From UBA3064 sp023258775 (GTDB lineage: Bacteria; Pseudomonadota; Gammaproteobacteria; Burkholderiales; Burkholderiaceae_E), in assembly GCA_044355655.1 (NCBI GenBank), contig JBIKXS010000002.1, positions 186,001-250,000 of the forward strand: a stretch of 64,000 nt of DNA, written 5' to 3'. Under the pieces are notes generated by a model, which was not told the DNA's origin, did no database searches, and worked only from the letters and a program-made list of their open reading frames with translations. This document shows, one piece after another, positions 16,405 to 26,067 of the stretch (position 1 is the stretch's first letter; each line of letters starts with the position of its first letter). The translations under genes and the position numbers were made by a program.

Positions 16405-18381
16405 ATGGCAACGCGTTCTAAAGAATATGGCGAGTCCTCGATAAGAGTATTACGTGGACTCGAACCGGTGCGTCAGCGACCTGGAATGTACACCCGCACC
16501 GACCACCCGTTGCACATCATCCAAGAGGTGATCGACAACGCGGCCGATGAAGCTTTAGCAGGATTTTGTAACAGTATTGAACTAACGCTACATCAAGACG
16601 GTTCGGTTTCTGTGCAAGACAACGGGCGTGGTATTCCGGTGGGTATACACCCTGAGGAAGGTGTTCCTACAGTAGAGATCGTGTTCACTAGGCTTCACGC
16701 CGGTGGAAAATTCGATAAGCAGGCAGGGGGCGCTTACAGCTTTTCGGGCGGTTTACACGGCGTTGGCGTATCGGTCACCAATGCCTTAGCAAAGCGTCTC
16801 GAAGTGCAGGTTTGGCGAGACGGCGCGGAACATCGTATGGTCTTTGCTCAAGGTGAAGTGCTCGAATCACTCAAAGAGATCGCGCAAGTTCCGAAGCACC
16901 GAAAAGGAACTCGGGTTCGCGTGTGGCCAGAGGCCAAGTATTTCGACAGTCTTCAATTGCCTCATCAGGAGCTATTACAGTTATTACGTTCTAAGGCCGT
17001 GCTATTGCCGGGTATAAAAGTTAGCCTTCATGATGAAAAGACCAACAAGACCCAACATTGGCAATACGCTGAAGGGCTTAAGTCCTATCTTGAAGAGGCC
17101 AATCAGCAAACCGGTGGTCAGGCTTGGCTTTTTCCCCCGTTTGAAGGCGTGCAATCGATTGATGCGGGTCACGAGACGTTTGCCGAAGGCGAGGGTATCC
17201 AATGGGTGATAGGTTTTACCGAAGAGGGGGCCTGTGTCCGCGAGTCCTATGTGAATTTGATACCGACAACCGCTGGTGGTACCCACGAATCTGGACTTCG
17301 AGAGGGCATGTTTCAGGCGGTTAAAACCTTTGTCGAATTACATGCATTGCTACCTAAGGGCATAAGGCTCTTACCTGAAGACGTTTTTTCTCGAGCGAGT
17401 TTCGTGCTCTCAGCCAAAGTACTTGATCCGCAGTTCCAGGGACAAGTTAAGGAGCGTTTGAATTCACGCGATGCATTAAGACTTTCCTCATCACTGATTA
17501 AGCCGGCGATGGATTTGTGGCTCAACGAACATGTTGAGTGGGGAAAGCGCTTGGCTGATATGGTCATCCGACAGGCCCAGGTCCGTCAGCGTGCGCTACA
17601 GAAAGTCGAAAAAAAGAAAACCTCTGGCATCGCGGTATTACCTGGCAAACTTACCGACTGCGAGTCCAATGATCTAGCCCGAACCGAGCTTTTTCTAGTC
17701 GAAGGAGACTCCGCTGGCGGATCAGCGAAAATGGGCAGGGATAAGTCATTTCAGGCGATACTTCCGCTGCGTGGCAAGGTCTTAAACACTTGGGAGACCG
17801 ATAAGGACCGTCTATTTGCCAATCAGGAAGTCCATGATGTTGCGGTTGCCGTCGGTATCGATCCGCATACCGTTAACGATACTTTAGATTGGAACGGTCT
17901 GCGTTATGGAAAGATCTGCATTCTGGCCGACGCTGATGTCGACGGCTCACATATTCAAGTACTGCTGCTAACGCTCTTTTATAAGCATTTTCCCCAATTA
18001 ATTCAGCGTGGCCATATTTACATCGCCAGACCACCGCTTTATCGGGTTGATGTTGCAGCCTCGGGTAAGCGCCAGGCGAGAAAGCGTTATTGCCTTGATG
18101 AAGCGGAGCTACGAAGTCTTGAAGATAAATTGCGCAAAGAAGGCGTAAAAGACAATGCCTGGTCGATTTCGCGTTTTAAAGGACTTGGTGAAATGAATGC
18201 CGAACAACTCTGGGAAACGACCCTCAATCCAGACACTCGGCGCCTTTCACCCGTGGTCCTAGGCGAAGCAGGCGACGACCCGGTCAAGCAGTGTTTCCAT
18301 TTGCTGATGGGTAAGGGCGAGTCCGCAGCGCGTCGTCAATGGCTCGAGCGCCGTGGTCATGAAGTAGAGGTTGATATTTAA
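16405..18381 (+). CDS. parE: DNA topoisomerase IV subunit B
   Basis: A 658-residue type IIA topoisomerase ATPase subunit that acts with ParC to decatenate daughter chromosomes. The GHKL ATPase motifs are EVIDNAADEA, DNGRGIPV and GGLHGVGVSVTNA. The TOPRIM metal-binding motifs are LVEGDSAGGSAK and DADVDGSHI. The C-terminal FKGLGEMNAEQLWETT is typical. Distinguished from GyrB by its length and lack of the GyrB-specific insertion, and by pairing with parC 31 bases downstream. Confidence 0.96.
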   Translation: MATRSKEYGESSIRVLRGLEPVRQRPGMYTRTDHPLHIIQEVIDNAADEALAGFCNSIELTLHQDGSVSVQDNGRGIPVGIHPEEGVPTVEIVFTRLHAGGKFDKQAGGAYSFSGGLHGVGVSVTNALAKRLEVQVWRDGAEHRMVFAQGEVLESLKEIAQVPKHRKGTRVRVWPEAKYFDSLQLPHQELLQLLRSKAVLLPGIKVSLHDEKTNKTQHWQYAEGLKSYLEEANQQTGGQAWLFPPFEGVQSIDAGHETFAEGEGIQWVIGFTEEGACVRESYVNLIPTTAGGTHESGLREGMFQAVKTFVELHALLPKGIRLLPEDVFSRASFVLSAKVLDPQFQGQVKERLNSRDALRLSSSLIKPAMDLWLNEHVEWGKRLADMVIRQAQVRQRALQKVEKKKTSGIAVLPGKLTDCESNDLARTELFLVEGDSAGGSAKMGRDKSFQAILPLRGKVLNTWETDKDRLFANQEVHDVAVAVGIDPHTVNDTLDWNGLRYGKICILADADVDGSHIQVLLLTLFYKHFPQLIQRGHIYIARPPLYRVDVAASGKRQARKRYCLDEAELRSLEDKLRKEGVKDNAWSISRFKGLGEMNAEQLWETTLNPDTRRLSPVVLGEAGDDPVKQCFHLLMGKGESAARRQWLERRGHEVEVDI

Positions 18382-18412
18382 GCTGATGATGAAGCTAAGG
18401 TAGATTGTTACG

Positions 18413-20743
18413 ATGAGTCAGGACCTGTTTTCAGAACAACACGCGAGTGAGGCATCAGGCGATGATCGCGTTAGCATTGCTGAATTTGCTGAGCGTGCTT
18501 ACCTTGACTATGCAATTTCGGTGGTCAAAGGACGGGCATTGCCGCAGGGTGCGGATGGTCAAAAGCCAGTCCAACGACGCATTCTTTTTGCAATGAACCA
18601 GCTCGGTCTCAACGCTGAGGCCAAACCCGTTAAATCGGCACGCGTGGTTGGCGAAGTGCTCGGCCGTTATCACCCGCATGGGGATAGCGCTGCCTACGAT
18701 GCGCTTGTACGTATGGCCCAATCATTCAGCCTTCGTTATCCATTGATCGATGGCCAAGGCAACTTCGGTTCACGCGATGGCGATGGCGCTGCTGCAATGC
18801 GCTACACCGAGGCTCGCCTCACGAGTTATGCCAAGCTTTTGCTCGATGAAGTTGACATGGGTACAGTCGACTTTATCGATAATTATGACGGTTCAACGCG
18901 CGAACCAGCCATCTTGCCTGCTCGTTTGCCGATGGTGCTTCTAAACGGCGCATCGGGGATCGCAGTCGGTATGGCAACGGAGATTCCTTCTCACAACCTG
19001 AAGGAAGTTGCTGCTGCCGCAGCTTTATTGATTCGCAAGCCAAAAAGCACGATTGAGGACTTGCTTCTTTTGCTTCCGGGCCCCGATTTACCGGGAGGTG
19101 CGCAAATCATATCGTCGAGAGCCGATATGCTCGAAGCCTACCGCAGCGGACGAGGTAGCCTTAGGATGCGGGCCCGCTATGAGGTTGAAGAACTCGCTCG
19201 AGGTCAGTGGCAGTTGGTGGTCACAGAGTTGCCCCATGGCGTATCAACCCAGCAGGTTCTAGAACAGATCGAAGAAGTTACCAATCCAAAACCGAGATTT
19301 GGTAAGAAGTCGGTTTCAAACGAGCAATTGCAACTTAAGCAAGCCATGTTGGCAGTACTCGATGCGGTTCGCGACGAATCGGGCAAAGATGCTCCGGTTC
19401 GCCTTGTGATCGAGCCCAGAAGCTCACGCGTGGCGCTTTCTGAACTCGTCAACCTGTTGCTGGTCAATACATCCTTAGAGACCAATCTCAGTCTTAACAT
19501 GGTGATGGTTGGTTTAGATGGTCGACCGGTTCAAAAGTCATTACTCGATTGCTTAAATGAGTGGTGCACATACAGGCTCGATACCGTTCGCCGAAGAAGT
19601 GCTTATCGGCTTGACAAAGTGCTTGACCGAATTCACGTCCTCGAGGGGCGGCAACTCGTTTTGCTGAACATCGACGAAGTTATTCGGATTATTCGTGAGT
19701 CCGATGAGCCAAAGCCTGCTCTTATTAAGGCCTTTGATCTCAGCGATCGTCAGGCCGAGGACATTCTGGAGATTAGACTTCGACAGTTAGCAAGGCTTGA
19801 AGCAATCAAGATCGAACAGGAGTTGAAGTCGCTTCGCGATGAGGCCAGGCAGCTTGAAATCCTTATCCATGACGAACAGCAGTTGCGCAAACAGGTCGTC
19901 AAAGAGATCGAGGCCGATGCGCGTCAATTCGGCGACGCGCGAAGAACGCTGCTTGAAACAAGCGATAAGGCAAGCGTCGAGTTACGTATTGCCGATGATC
20001 CGGTAACCGTTATTGTTTCTGAGAAATCTTGGGTGCGAGTTCGCCAGGGACATGGACTCGATGCATCCCAGCTCTCATTCAAAGCAGGGGACAGTCTTGA
20101 TGCCCTCTATCAAGTGATGACAACCGACCAGCTGTTTGTAATGAGTACGACTGGCCGAATCTATGCCTTGGCAGTTAGTCAGTTGCCGTCTGCGCGGGGC
20201 GACGGTTCGCCGATTACGACGCTTATTGACTTGGAAGCAGGAAGCAGGGTTGCCTTCCTGTTTGCTGCCAGTGCAAGCGACCGGGTAATTTTCGCAAGCC
20301 GCCTGGGGCAAGGGTTTCAATGTCTTGCTTCAGACTTAACGACGCGACAGCGCGCAGGCAAGCAGTTCATGCATCTTGAGCCCAATGATGCGCTCATCAG
20401 GCCAGTTGTTGATGCTAATGCAAGGGCACAAAAACTGCTCTGTCTTTCAGAGCAGGGTAGAGCCTTGAGTTTTTCCCTGGAGGAAGTTCGTCAGCTCAAA
20501 CAAGGCGGCCGAGGCGTCAGTCTGATGGATTGCGATGCCAAAGACCCGCTTGTTGCAATAGCTGCCCACTCGCCGGGCGCTGTTGTCATACATGGCCTTG
20601 CTCGAGGATCAAAATCAATTAGCCGTGAGTTCAGTGCACGTGAACTTGGTGCTTATGACTCAAGCCGAGGCCGGAAGGGAAAATTGCTTGAGCCTCGGAT
20701 CAAAGCCAGTTCGATCACGCTAATAAGTAGCACGACCACCTGA
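18413..20743 (+). CDS. parC: DNA topoisomerase IV subunit A
   Basis: A 776-residue DNA-cleaving subunit of topoisomerase IV. The catalytic Tyr is in AAMRYTEARL. The quinolone-determining region reads YHPHGDSAAYDALV: the Ser corresponding to E. coli Ser80 is present, and Asp replaces the usual Glu84. The C-terminal beta-pinwheel is short, as in ParC rather than GyrA, and no GyrA box (QRRGGKG) is seen. Starts with ATG at 18413 shortly after parE. The last 24 bases overlap the convergent SDR gene. Confidence 0.95.
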   Translation: MSQDLFSEQHASEASGDDRVSIAEFAERAYLDYAISVVKGRALPQGADGQKPVQRRILFAMNQLGLNAEAKPVKSARVVGEVLGRYHPHGDSAAYDALVRMAQSFSLRYPLIDGQGNFGSRDGDGAAAMRYTEARLTSYAKLLLDEVDMGTVDFIDNYDGSTREPAILPARLPMVLLNGASGIAVGMATEIPSHNLKEVAAAAALLIRKPKSTIEDLLLLLPGPDLPGGAQIISSRADMLEAYRSGRGSLRMRARYEVEELARGQWQLVVTELPHGVSTQQVLEQIEEVTNPKPRFGKKSVSNEQLQLKQAMLAVLDAVRDESGKDAPVRLVIEPRSSRVALSELVNLLLVNTSLETNLSLNMVMVGLDGRPVQKSLLDCLNEWCTYRLDTVRRRSAYRLDKVLDRIHVLEGRQLVLLNIDEVIRIIRESDEPKPALIKAFDLSDRQAEDILEIRLRQLARLEAIKIEQELKSLRDEARQLEILIHDEQQLRKQVVKEIEADARQFGDARRTLLETSDKASVELRIADDPVTVIVSEKSWVRVRQGHGLDASQLSFKAGDSLDALYQVMTTDQLFVMSTTGRIYALAVSQLPSARGDGSPITTLIDLEAGSRVAFLFAASASDRVIFASRLGQGFQCLASDLTTRQRAGKQFMHLEPNDALIRPVVDANARAQKLLCLSEQGRALSFSLEEVRQLKQGGRGVSLMDCDAKDPLVAIAAHSPGAVVIHGLARGSKSISREFSARELGAYDSSRGRKGKLLEPRIKASSITLISSTTT

Positions 20744-21490
20744 CAGATCAAAAACCGCGGCCGTTGAAAACGATGCATCATCGGTACAAAGCCAACAAAC
20801 CATCGATGCAATCTCTTCAACCAAACCAAAGCGATTCATTGGAATTTTCGAGAGCATAAATTGAATATGACTTTCACTCATCTGCGCAAACATCGGCGTC
20901 TTGACCGCTGCTGGTGTAACACAGTTAACGGTCACTCCTGAGCTGGCAAGCTCCTTGCCCAATGATTTGGTTAGCCCAATGACTGCAGCCTTGCTCGCGC
21001 TGTATGCAGAGGCGTTCGGGTTACCTTCCTTGCCTGCGATCGACGCAATATTCACGATTCGACCGTTCGAACGAGCTTTCATATGTCCAGCTGCTGCCTG
21101 ATTGCAAAGAAAGACACCGTGCAGGTTCACATCGAAAACTTGCTTCCAATCTTCATATCGATAATCGATGACCGTATGGTTTGGCCCGGTAATACCCGCA
21201 CTACAAATCATGCCGTCCAATCCAGCATCCTTGCTGCCTGAGCGCTCAGCGATCCAAGCCAGACTTGTTTGCAGGGCGGCTTGCACGGATTGCTGATCGG
21301 TAACATCCATCCTGATTGCATAACGGTTGGCATCCTGTTGACCGAGAATTTGGTCAACCAATGTCTGATTTGCGTCCCAAATGATGGCCTTTGCACCTGA
21401 TGCAATCAGCCTATTCACAATGGCTTCGCCGATACCGGATGCGCCGCCAGTCACGGCAATAAAGCGGCCTTGAAGATCGAGTTGATTCAT
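20720..21490 (-). CDS. SDR-family oxidoreductase
   Basis: A 256-residue classical short-chain dehydrogenase. TGGASGIGEA forms the NAD(P)-binding turn, SAGITG replaces NNAG, IVNIASIAG holds the catalytic Ser, YSASKAA the Tyr/Lys pair, and VNCVTPAAVKTPM follows. ATG at 21490 with an upstream GGGGA Shine-Dalgarno is preferred over a TTG at 21505. An Asp-rather-than-Arg motif after beta-2 (IIWDANQ) suggests NAD rather than NADP preference, which is inference. It stands alone between parC and the metallo-hydrolase gene, so its pathway is unclear. Confidence 0.85.
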   Translation of the reverse strand: MNQLDLQGRFIAVTGGASGIGEAIVNRLIASGAKAIIWDANQTLVDQILGQQDANRYAIRMDVTDQQSVQAALQTSLAWIAERSGSKDAGLDGMICSAGITGPNHTVIDYRYEDWKQVFDVNLHGVFLCNQAAAGHMKARSNGRIVNIASIAGKEGNPNASAYSASKAAVIGLTKSLGKELASSGVTVNCVTPAAVKTPMFAQMSESHIQFMLSKIPMNRFGLVEEIASMVCWLCTDDASFSTAAVFDLSGGRATY

Positions 21491-21568
21491 GCAAAGTGTC
21501 CCCAAATTGTGATGGATAGATAGAAGCCCGTATCATCGCCCGTCTTGCCAAACAACACCACGAGATTC

Positions 21569-22711
21569 ATGCCTTTTTTCTTCAAGCTGAGCGTCTTGCT
21601 TATGTTTTGCGCGCAACTTATCGCTTGCGAAGCAAATCCGGCAAGCTCAGGCCAGTTATCCAGCAACCATCGACTGCCGGGCCATCATCGCGATGATGGT
21701 TTTACCAACAGCGACGGCAGCCGTGTCAATAAGCCACTGAGCGAATTGTTTCGCTGGTGGTGGTCGAGAAAAGACCTTGATTTGCAAGCGCTGGTCGCTC
21801 CAGACCGTATCAAGGCAGCATGGGACCAAATGCCCAAGGCCTGGAGATCCGATGTACCCGCCGAAAAGCCGTCAGGAAACCGCGCTCACGCTCTGGCAAA
21901 TCAAGGCCATGAGGTGCAATGGTTGGGGCACGCGACGATCTTCCTGCGGATCGGCGAAACTCGCATCCTTACCGACCCTCAATTTTCTGAACGCGCATCG
22001 CCCTTGAGCTGGATCGGTCCGAAACGTCTTCATCCAATTCCTGTCGCTGTCGCGGAGCTGGGCAGAATCGACTACATCGTCATCTCACACAATCATTATG
22101 ATCATTTGGATCTGCCAACGCTTCGGCAAATCGCCATGCAAAGCGGTGGTCCGCCATTAATGCTTGTGCCCCTTGGCGTTGACAGCTGGTTACGAGAAGA
22201 GGGCTTTGAGCGGGTGATTGGCCTCGATTGGTGGCAGCAAAACAAGCAAGGTGAATTCGCCTTTAATTTCGTGCCGGCACATCATTGGAGTGGTCGAGGT
22301 CTTTTTGACCGTAATAAAACCCTGTGGGGCGGTTGGGTGCTCGAACATCCCAAGTTTCGCTTTTACTTCGCAGGCGATACCGGTTGGTCTGAGGTCGTTA
22401 TTGAAATTGCCAAACGTTTTGCGCCTTTTGATCTCGCGGCGATTCCGGTTGGCGCTTATGAACCGCGATGGTTCATGGCTACCCAACATATCAATCCGCA
22501 TGAGGCTATTCGCATGCATCAAGCGCTTGGCGGACCGCTTTCGCTCGGCATTCACTGGGGTACATTTCAGCTTACGGATGAGGCCTATGAAGATCCGATA
22601 AAGGAGTTGATTGAAGCGTTGAAGCACCAGGCAATCCCACTTGATCGCTTTCGGCTGTTTGTGCCAGGCCAGAAGATGACGCTAGAACCCAGCATTCACA
22701 GAGGAGATTAG
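21569..22711 (+). CDS. Metallo-beta-lactamase-fold hydrolase lipoprotein (NAPE-PLD/UlaG-like)
   Basis: A ~380-residue protein with a lipoprotein signal peptide (lipobox LIAC at residues 17-20) and an MBL-fold domain. The metal motif is SHNHYDHLDLP, followed by FVPAHHWSGR, YFAGDTGWSE and GIHWGTFQLT, which match the N-acyl-phosphatidylethanolamine phospholipase D-like branch. It is expected to be membrane-anchored in the cell envelope. Substrate unknown; family members hydrolyse phosphodiesters or related esters. ATG at 21569 starts at the signal peptide, while the TTG at 21545 adds eight residues without support. Confidence 0.82.
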   Translation: MPFFFKLSVLLMFCAQLIACEANPASSGQLSSNHRLPGHHRDDGFTNSDGSRVNKPLSELFRWWWSRKDLDLQALVAPDRIKAAWDQMPKAWRSDVPAEKPSGNRAHALANQGHEVQWLGHATIFLRIGETRILTDPQFSERASPLSWIGPKRLHPIPVAVAELGRIDYIVISHNHYDHLDLPTLRQIAMQSGGPPLMLVPLGVDSWLREEGFERVIGLDWWQQNKQGEFAFNFVPAHHWSGRGLFDRNKTLWGGWVLEHPKFRFYFAGDTGWSEVVIEIAKRFAPFDLAAIPVGAYEPRWFMATQHINPHEAIRMHQALGGPLSLGIHWGTFQLTDEAYEDPIKELIEALKHQAIPLDRFRLFVPGQKMTLEPSIHRGD

Positions 22712-22715
22712 AGCC

Positions 22716-23804
22716 ATGGATACGGCACCCGTGTTGTTCGATAAAATCGGACAAGGGACTATGAGAATTGGTCGGGCTCGACTCAATCGAGTCAAACAAT
22801 TGAACGGTATTAATCTCGAAATGGTTCGTCTGTTGAGCCAGCAACTTCGACAGTGGCGATCAGATACATCGATAGCGGCGGTGATTTTGCAAGCTGAAGG
22901 TGATAAAGGCTTTAGCGCGGGCGGCGATGTTGCCGAAGTCATCCGACAGGTACGTGCGGGCGGCGATGAACGATTTGCCTATGGCGATGCCTTTTTTGAG
23001 GAAGAGTACATCCTCGATCGTATGATCCATCGCTATGGCAAGCCTTTTATTGTGTTCTCACATGGCATCAATATGGGCGGTGGTATGGGCCTGAGCGCTG
23101 GTGCATCACACCGCATCATTGCCCAAGCATCCAAAGTAGCGATGCCTGAAATCCATATCGGTCTATTTCCTGACGTTGGTGGAGGATTCTTTTTGAACCG
23201 CTTGCCACCAGGCGTCGGCATGATTATGGCCCTTACGGGTCTAACGATTAACGAGTCCGATGCAATTTATGCCGGTATGTTTGATGCCTTTGTAGCAAAA
23301 GAAAACTGGGATGCAACGATCGATCACTTGACCCAACTCAAATTCACCCAAGACTGGCAACACAACCACCAGCTTGTAAGCGAAGTGATGCTCCAACACG
23401 ATGCCTCGCTCGATGACTCGATGGCATCAAGTATGCTTAGTCACTACGCAAAGGCGCTGCGTTGGATCGGCAACCAGACTTCGCCGCAAAGTATGTTGGA
23501 GCAATTGCAACGGGCCGCTCAGGATGACCCCTGGTTTGAGGCGCCAGCAAAAAGTCTCGAGAAAGGTTCGCCCACTGCGGCACTTGTTAGCCATCGTTAT
23601 TTGCGTGCGTGTTTTCATTGCTCGCTTGAAGAGGTGCTGAGCCTCGATTTGGTCCTCGCAAGGCGCTTTTTGCGCGCTCAGGATTTTCCAGAAGGCGTTC
23701 GCGCATTATTGATCGATAAGGATCGTAAGCCAGCGTGGCAGCACCGGTCATTTGCAGACGTTCCTAATGAAGAAGTCGCTGCGCACTTCGCCGATCTCGC
23801 CTGA
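22716..23804 (+). CDS. Enoyl-CoA hydratase/isomerase family, 3-hydroxyisobutyryl-CoA hydrolase-like
   Basis: A 362-residue crotonase-fold protein. The longer length compared with ~260-residue hydratases, plus the motifs GFSAGGDV, GINMGGGMGLSAGASHRI and PEIHIGLFPDVGGGFFL, place it in the 3-hydroxyisobutyryl-CoA hydrolase-like group, which hydrolyses the CoA ester in valine breakdown. An enoyl-CoA isomerase role cannot be excluded. A good Shine-Dalgarno (GAGGAG) precedes the ATG, four bases after the stop of the metallo-hydrolase gene, so the two may be cotranscribed. Confidence 0.85.
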   Translation: MDTAPVLFDKIGQGTMRIGRARLNRVKQLNGINLEMVRLLSQQLRQWRSDTSIAAVILQAEGDKGFSAGGDVAEVIRQVRAGGDERFAYGDAFFEEEYILDRMIHRYGKPFIVFSHGINMGGGMGLSAGASHRIIAQASKVAMPEIHIGLFPDVGGGFFLNRLPPGVGMIMALTGLTINESDAIYAGMFDAFVAKENWDATIDHLTQLKFTQDWQHNHQLVSEVMLQHDASLDDSMASSMLSHYAKALRWIGNQTSPQSMLEQLQRAAQDDPWFEAPAKSLEKGSPTAALVSHRYLRACFHCSLEEVLSLDLVLARRFLRAQDFPEGVRALLIDKDRKPAWQHRSFADVPNEEVAAHFADLA

Positions 23805-23897
23805 AGGACAATTGATGAACGGTCGATTGAAAGCCACGAACGTACTTGAAATTCATTGATTCAGCAATCAACTAGTGATTTTTTGGGGCAGTTGACT

Positions 23898-25853
23898 ATG
23901 ACGAGTACCGGGACCGAGACATCGAGCCAAGCTCAAACTCATGGCTTTCAAGCTGAGGTTAAGCAGCTCTTGAAGCTGATGATTCACTCGCTTTATTCCA
24001 ATCGAGAAATTTTCCTCCGCGAACTCATCTCAAATGCATCAGACGCTTGCGACAAGTTGCGATTCCAGTCAGTCAGCAGACCCGAGTTGATTGGCGCTGA
24101 AGAACTTAGCATCACGATTCGTCACAATGCTGAAGCGCGAACCATTACGATCAGCGATAACGGCATTGGTCTGAGTCTTGAAGATGCAGTCTCACATCTT
24201 GGAACGATTGCTAAATCAGGAACTCGCGAGTTCGCAAATCAGTTAAGCGGCGATCAAAGTAAGGACGCTCAGCTCATTGGTCAATTTGGCGTCGGCTTTT
24301 ATTCGGCATTCATCGTCGCCGATCAAGTCACCGTTGAGAGCCGCCGTGCCGATCTCTCAAACGACCAAGGTGTGCGTTGGCGCTCCAATGGCGAGGGTGA
24401 ATTCGAAGTCGAGCAAATTTCAAGACAAGCCCGCGGCACCGATGTGATTCTGAAACTGCGCGAAGACCCAAGCGATGGAGAGGGTGAGTCATACAGCGAT
24501 TTGTTATCGGGCTGGAAATTGCGCGAACTGGTTCGCAAGTACTCAGACCATGTCCAACTGCCCATTCAAATGAGCAAAGAGGAATGGGATAAAGACGCAG
24601 GGAAAATGGTCCAAAAAGATGAGCTTGAAACCATCAATCAAGCGAGCGCCCTTTGGACACGCAACAAATCGGATGTAACAGAGGATCAATATAAATCTTT
24701 TTATAAACACATTGCACACGATTTCACCGATCCTCTGGCATGGACACATAATCGGATTGAAGGGCGCAGTGAATTTACCCAATTGCTCTACATACCATCA
24801 CGAGCGCCGTTCGATCTATGGGACCGCCAACAACGACATGGCTTAAAGCTTTATGTCAAGCGTGTCTTCATCATGGAAGACGCTGAGCAGTTGCTCCCTA
24901 TCTGGCTGAGATTTATGCGCGGCGTGATCGATTCATCCGATCTGCCACTCAACGTATCGCGAGAGATTCTTCAAGAGAGCCGCGATGTCAAGACGATCCG
25001 AGAGGCCAATACAAGACGAACACTTTCCTTGCTTGAGGATCTGGCCGAAAACCGCGTTGAAGACTACGCAAGCTTCTGGCAGTCCTTTGGGCAGGTCTTG
25101 AAGGAGGGTATGAGCGAAGAAGCGACCCACCGTGAGCGGCTTGCCAAGTTGCTTCGATTCGCATCGACACAATCGATCATTGGCGTGGATGCGGAAAAAG
25201 CGCAATCCGTTGCACTTGCCGACTATGTTAGTCGGATGAAACCCAAGCAAGAGGCAATCTATTACGCCACTGCAGATACGCTCGAGGCTGCACGAAATAG
25301 CCCGCATCTTGAAGTATTTCGCAAAAAAGATATCGAAGTGCTGCTACTTACTGACAGGGTTGACGAATGGATGCTGAGTTACTTCCAGGAGTTCGAGGGT
25401 AAGAAGCTGCTGTCGGTAGCAAAAGGCGGTTTAGACCTCAGTGCCCTTGAAGATGAAGAAGAAAAGAAAAAAGTTGAAGAAAGCGCAAAAGCGTTGAAAC
25501 CTCTACTTGATTCGATTAAAGAATCTCTCGAAGACCGTGTGAAGGAGGTACGAGTAACGCAAAGGCTTACTGAGTCGCCTTCATGTCTCGTCTCAGAAGA
25601 GGGCGATATCAGCGGTCATCTCGAGCGTTTGCTCAAGCAAGCGGGACAAAAGGCGCCCGATCGTAAACCCATTCTAGAAGTTAATCCAGACCACATCCTG
25701 GTGAAGCGATTGCAGACCGAGCAAGGCGCAATCAAGGATTGGAGTTTGCTGCTCTATGAGCAGGCACTGCTTGCTGAGGGCGGACAACTGAGCGACCCTG
25801 GATCCTTTGTGAAGCGTCTTAATGATTTGCTCATTGCGATGTCAATGAGATGA
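23898..25853 (+). CDS. htpG: Molecular chaperone HtpG (Hsp90)
   Basis: Bacterial Hsp90, 651 residues from the chosen ATG. The GHKL ATP-binding motifs are ELISNASDACDKLRF, DNGIGLS and GQFGVGFYSAF, and the middle domain has the catalytic Arg region (PLNVSREILQ). ATG at 23898 is preceded by TTGGGGCAG, a fair ribosome-binding site; the frame extends to a TTG at 23856 without homology. The gene is followed by two tandem-repeat arrays before the next gene. Confidence 0.95.
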   Translation: MTSTGTETSSQAQTHGFQAEVKQLLKLMIHSLYSNREIFLRELISNASDACDKLRFQSVSRPELIGAEELSITIRHNAEARTITISDNGIGLSLEDAVSHLGTIAKSGTREFANQLSGDQSKDAQLIGQFGVGFYSAFIVADQVTVESRRADLSNDQGVRWRSNGEGEFEVEQISRQARGTDVILKLREDPSDGEGESYSDLLSGWKLRELVRKYSDHVQLPIQMSKEEWDKDAGKMVQKDELETINQASALWTRNKSDVTEDQYKSFYKHIAHDFTDPLAWTHNRIEGRSEFTQLLYIPSRAPFDLWDRQQRHGLKLYVKRVFIMEDAEQLLPIWLRFMRGVIDSSDLPLNVSREILQESRDVKTIREANTRRTLSLLEDLAENRVEDYASFWQSFGQVLKEGMSEEATHRERLAKLLRFASTQSIIGVDAEKAQSVALADYVSRMKPKQEAIYYATADTLEAARNSPHLEVFRKKDIEVLLLTDRVDEWMLSYFQEFEGKKLLSVAKGGLDLSALEDEEEKKKVEESAKALKPLLDSIKESLEDRVKEVRVTQRLTESPSCLVSEEGDISGHLERLLKQAGQKAPDRKPILEVNPDHILVKRLQTEQGAIKDWSLLLYEQALLAEGGQLSDPGSFVKRLNDLLIAMSMR

Positions 25854-25877
25854 GTTTTGCGAAGCGGTGAGTCATGT

Positions 25878-25916
25878 CGATGTGACCAGCCGATGTGACG
25901 AGCCGATGTGACGAGC
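25878..25916. repeat. Tandem repeat, 3 x 13 bp
   Basis: Three adjacent 13-base units, cgatgtgaccagc then cgatgtgacgagc twice, starting 25 bases after the htpG stop codon. Only one base differs between the first and the other two copies. Each unit contains TGTGAC. No function is evident. Confidence 0.9.
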
Positions 25917-25962
25917 CTCGCTGAAAAGGTGATTCTTATTGTTTTTGAAAATTCACTAGACC

Positions 25963-26066
25963 AAGGCCTTCTTGTAAGGCCTTTTAGCAATCCCTTCTTG
26001 CAGGGCCTCCTTGCAAGGCCTTTTAGCAATCCCTTCTTGCAAGGCCTTTTTCCAAGGCCTTCTCAG
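25963..26066. repeat. Tandem repeat, 8 x 13 bp
   Basis: Eight contiguous 13-base units with consensus aaggccttcttgc. Units 2 and 5 are identical (aaggccttttagc) and units 3 and 6 are identical (aatcccttcttgc), so a 39-base higher-order repeat (units 2-4 and 5-7) overlies the 13-base one. Most copies contain the palindrome AAGGCCTT. The array ends two bases before the most plausible start of the spermidine-synthase-like gene. Because 13 is not a multiple of 3, any copy change would shift a reading frame running through it. Confidence 0.92.
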
Positions 26067-26067
26067 C

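Noticed and set aside
22190..22627. Frames on both strands within the metallo-hydrolase gene
   Set aside because: They lie wholly inside a well-supported gene and show no family features.
25963..26066. Possible CRISPR-like array
   Set aside because: The units are 13 bp and directly adjacent without unique spacers, and no cas genes are near.
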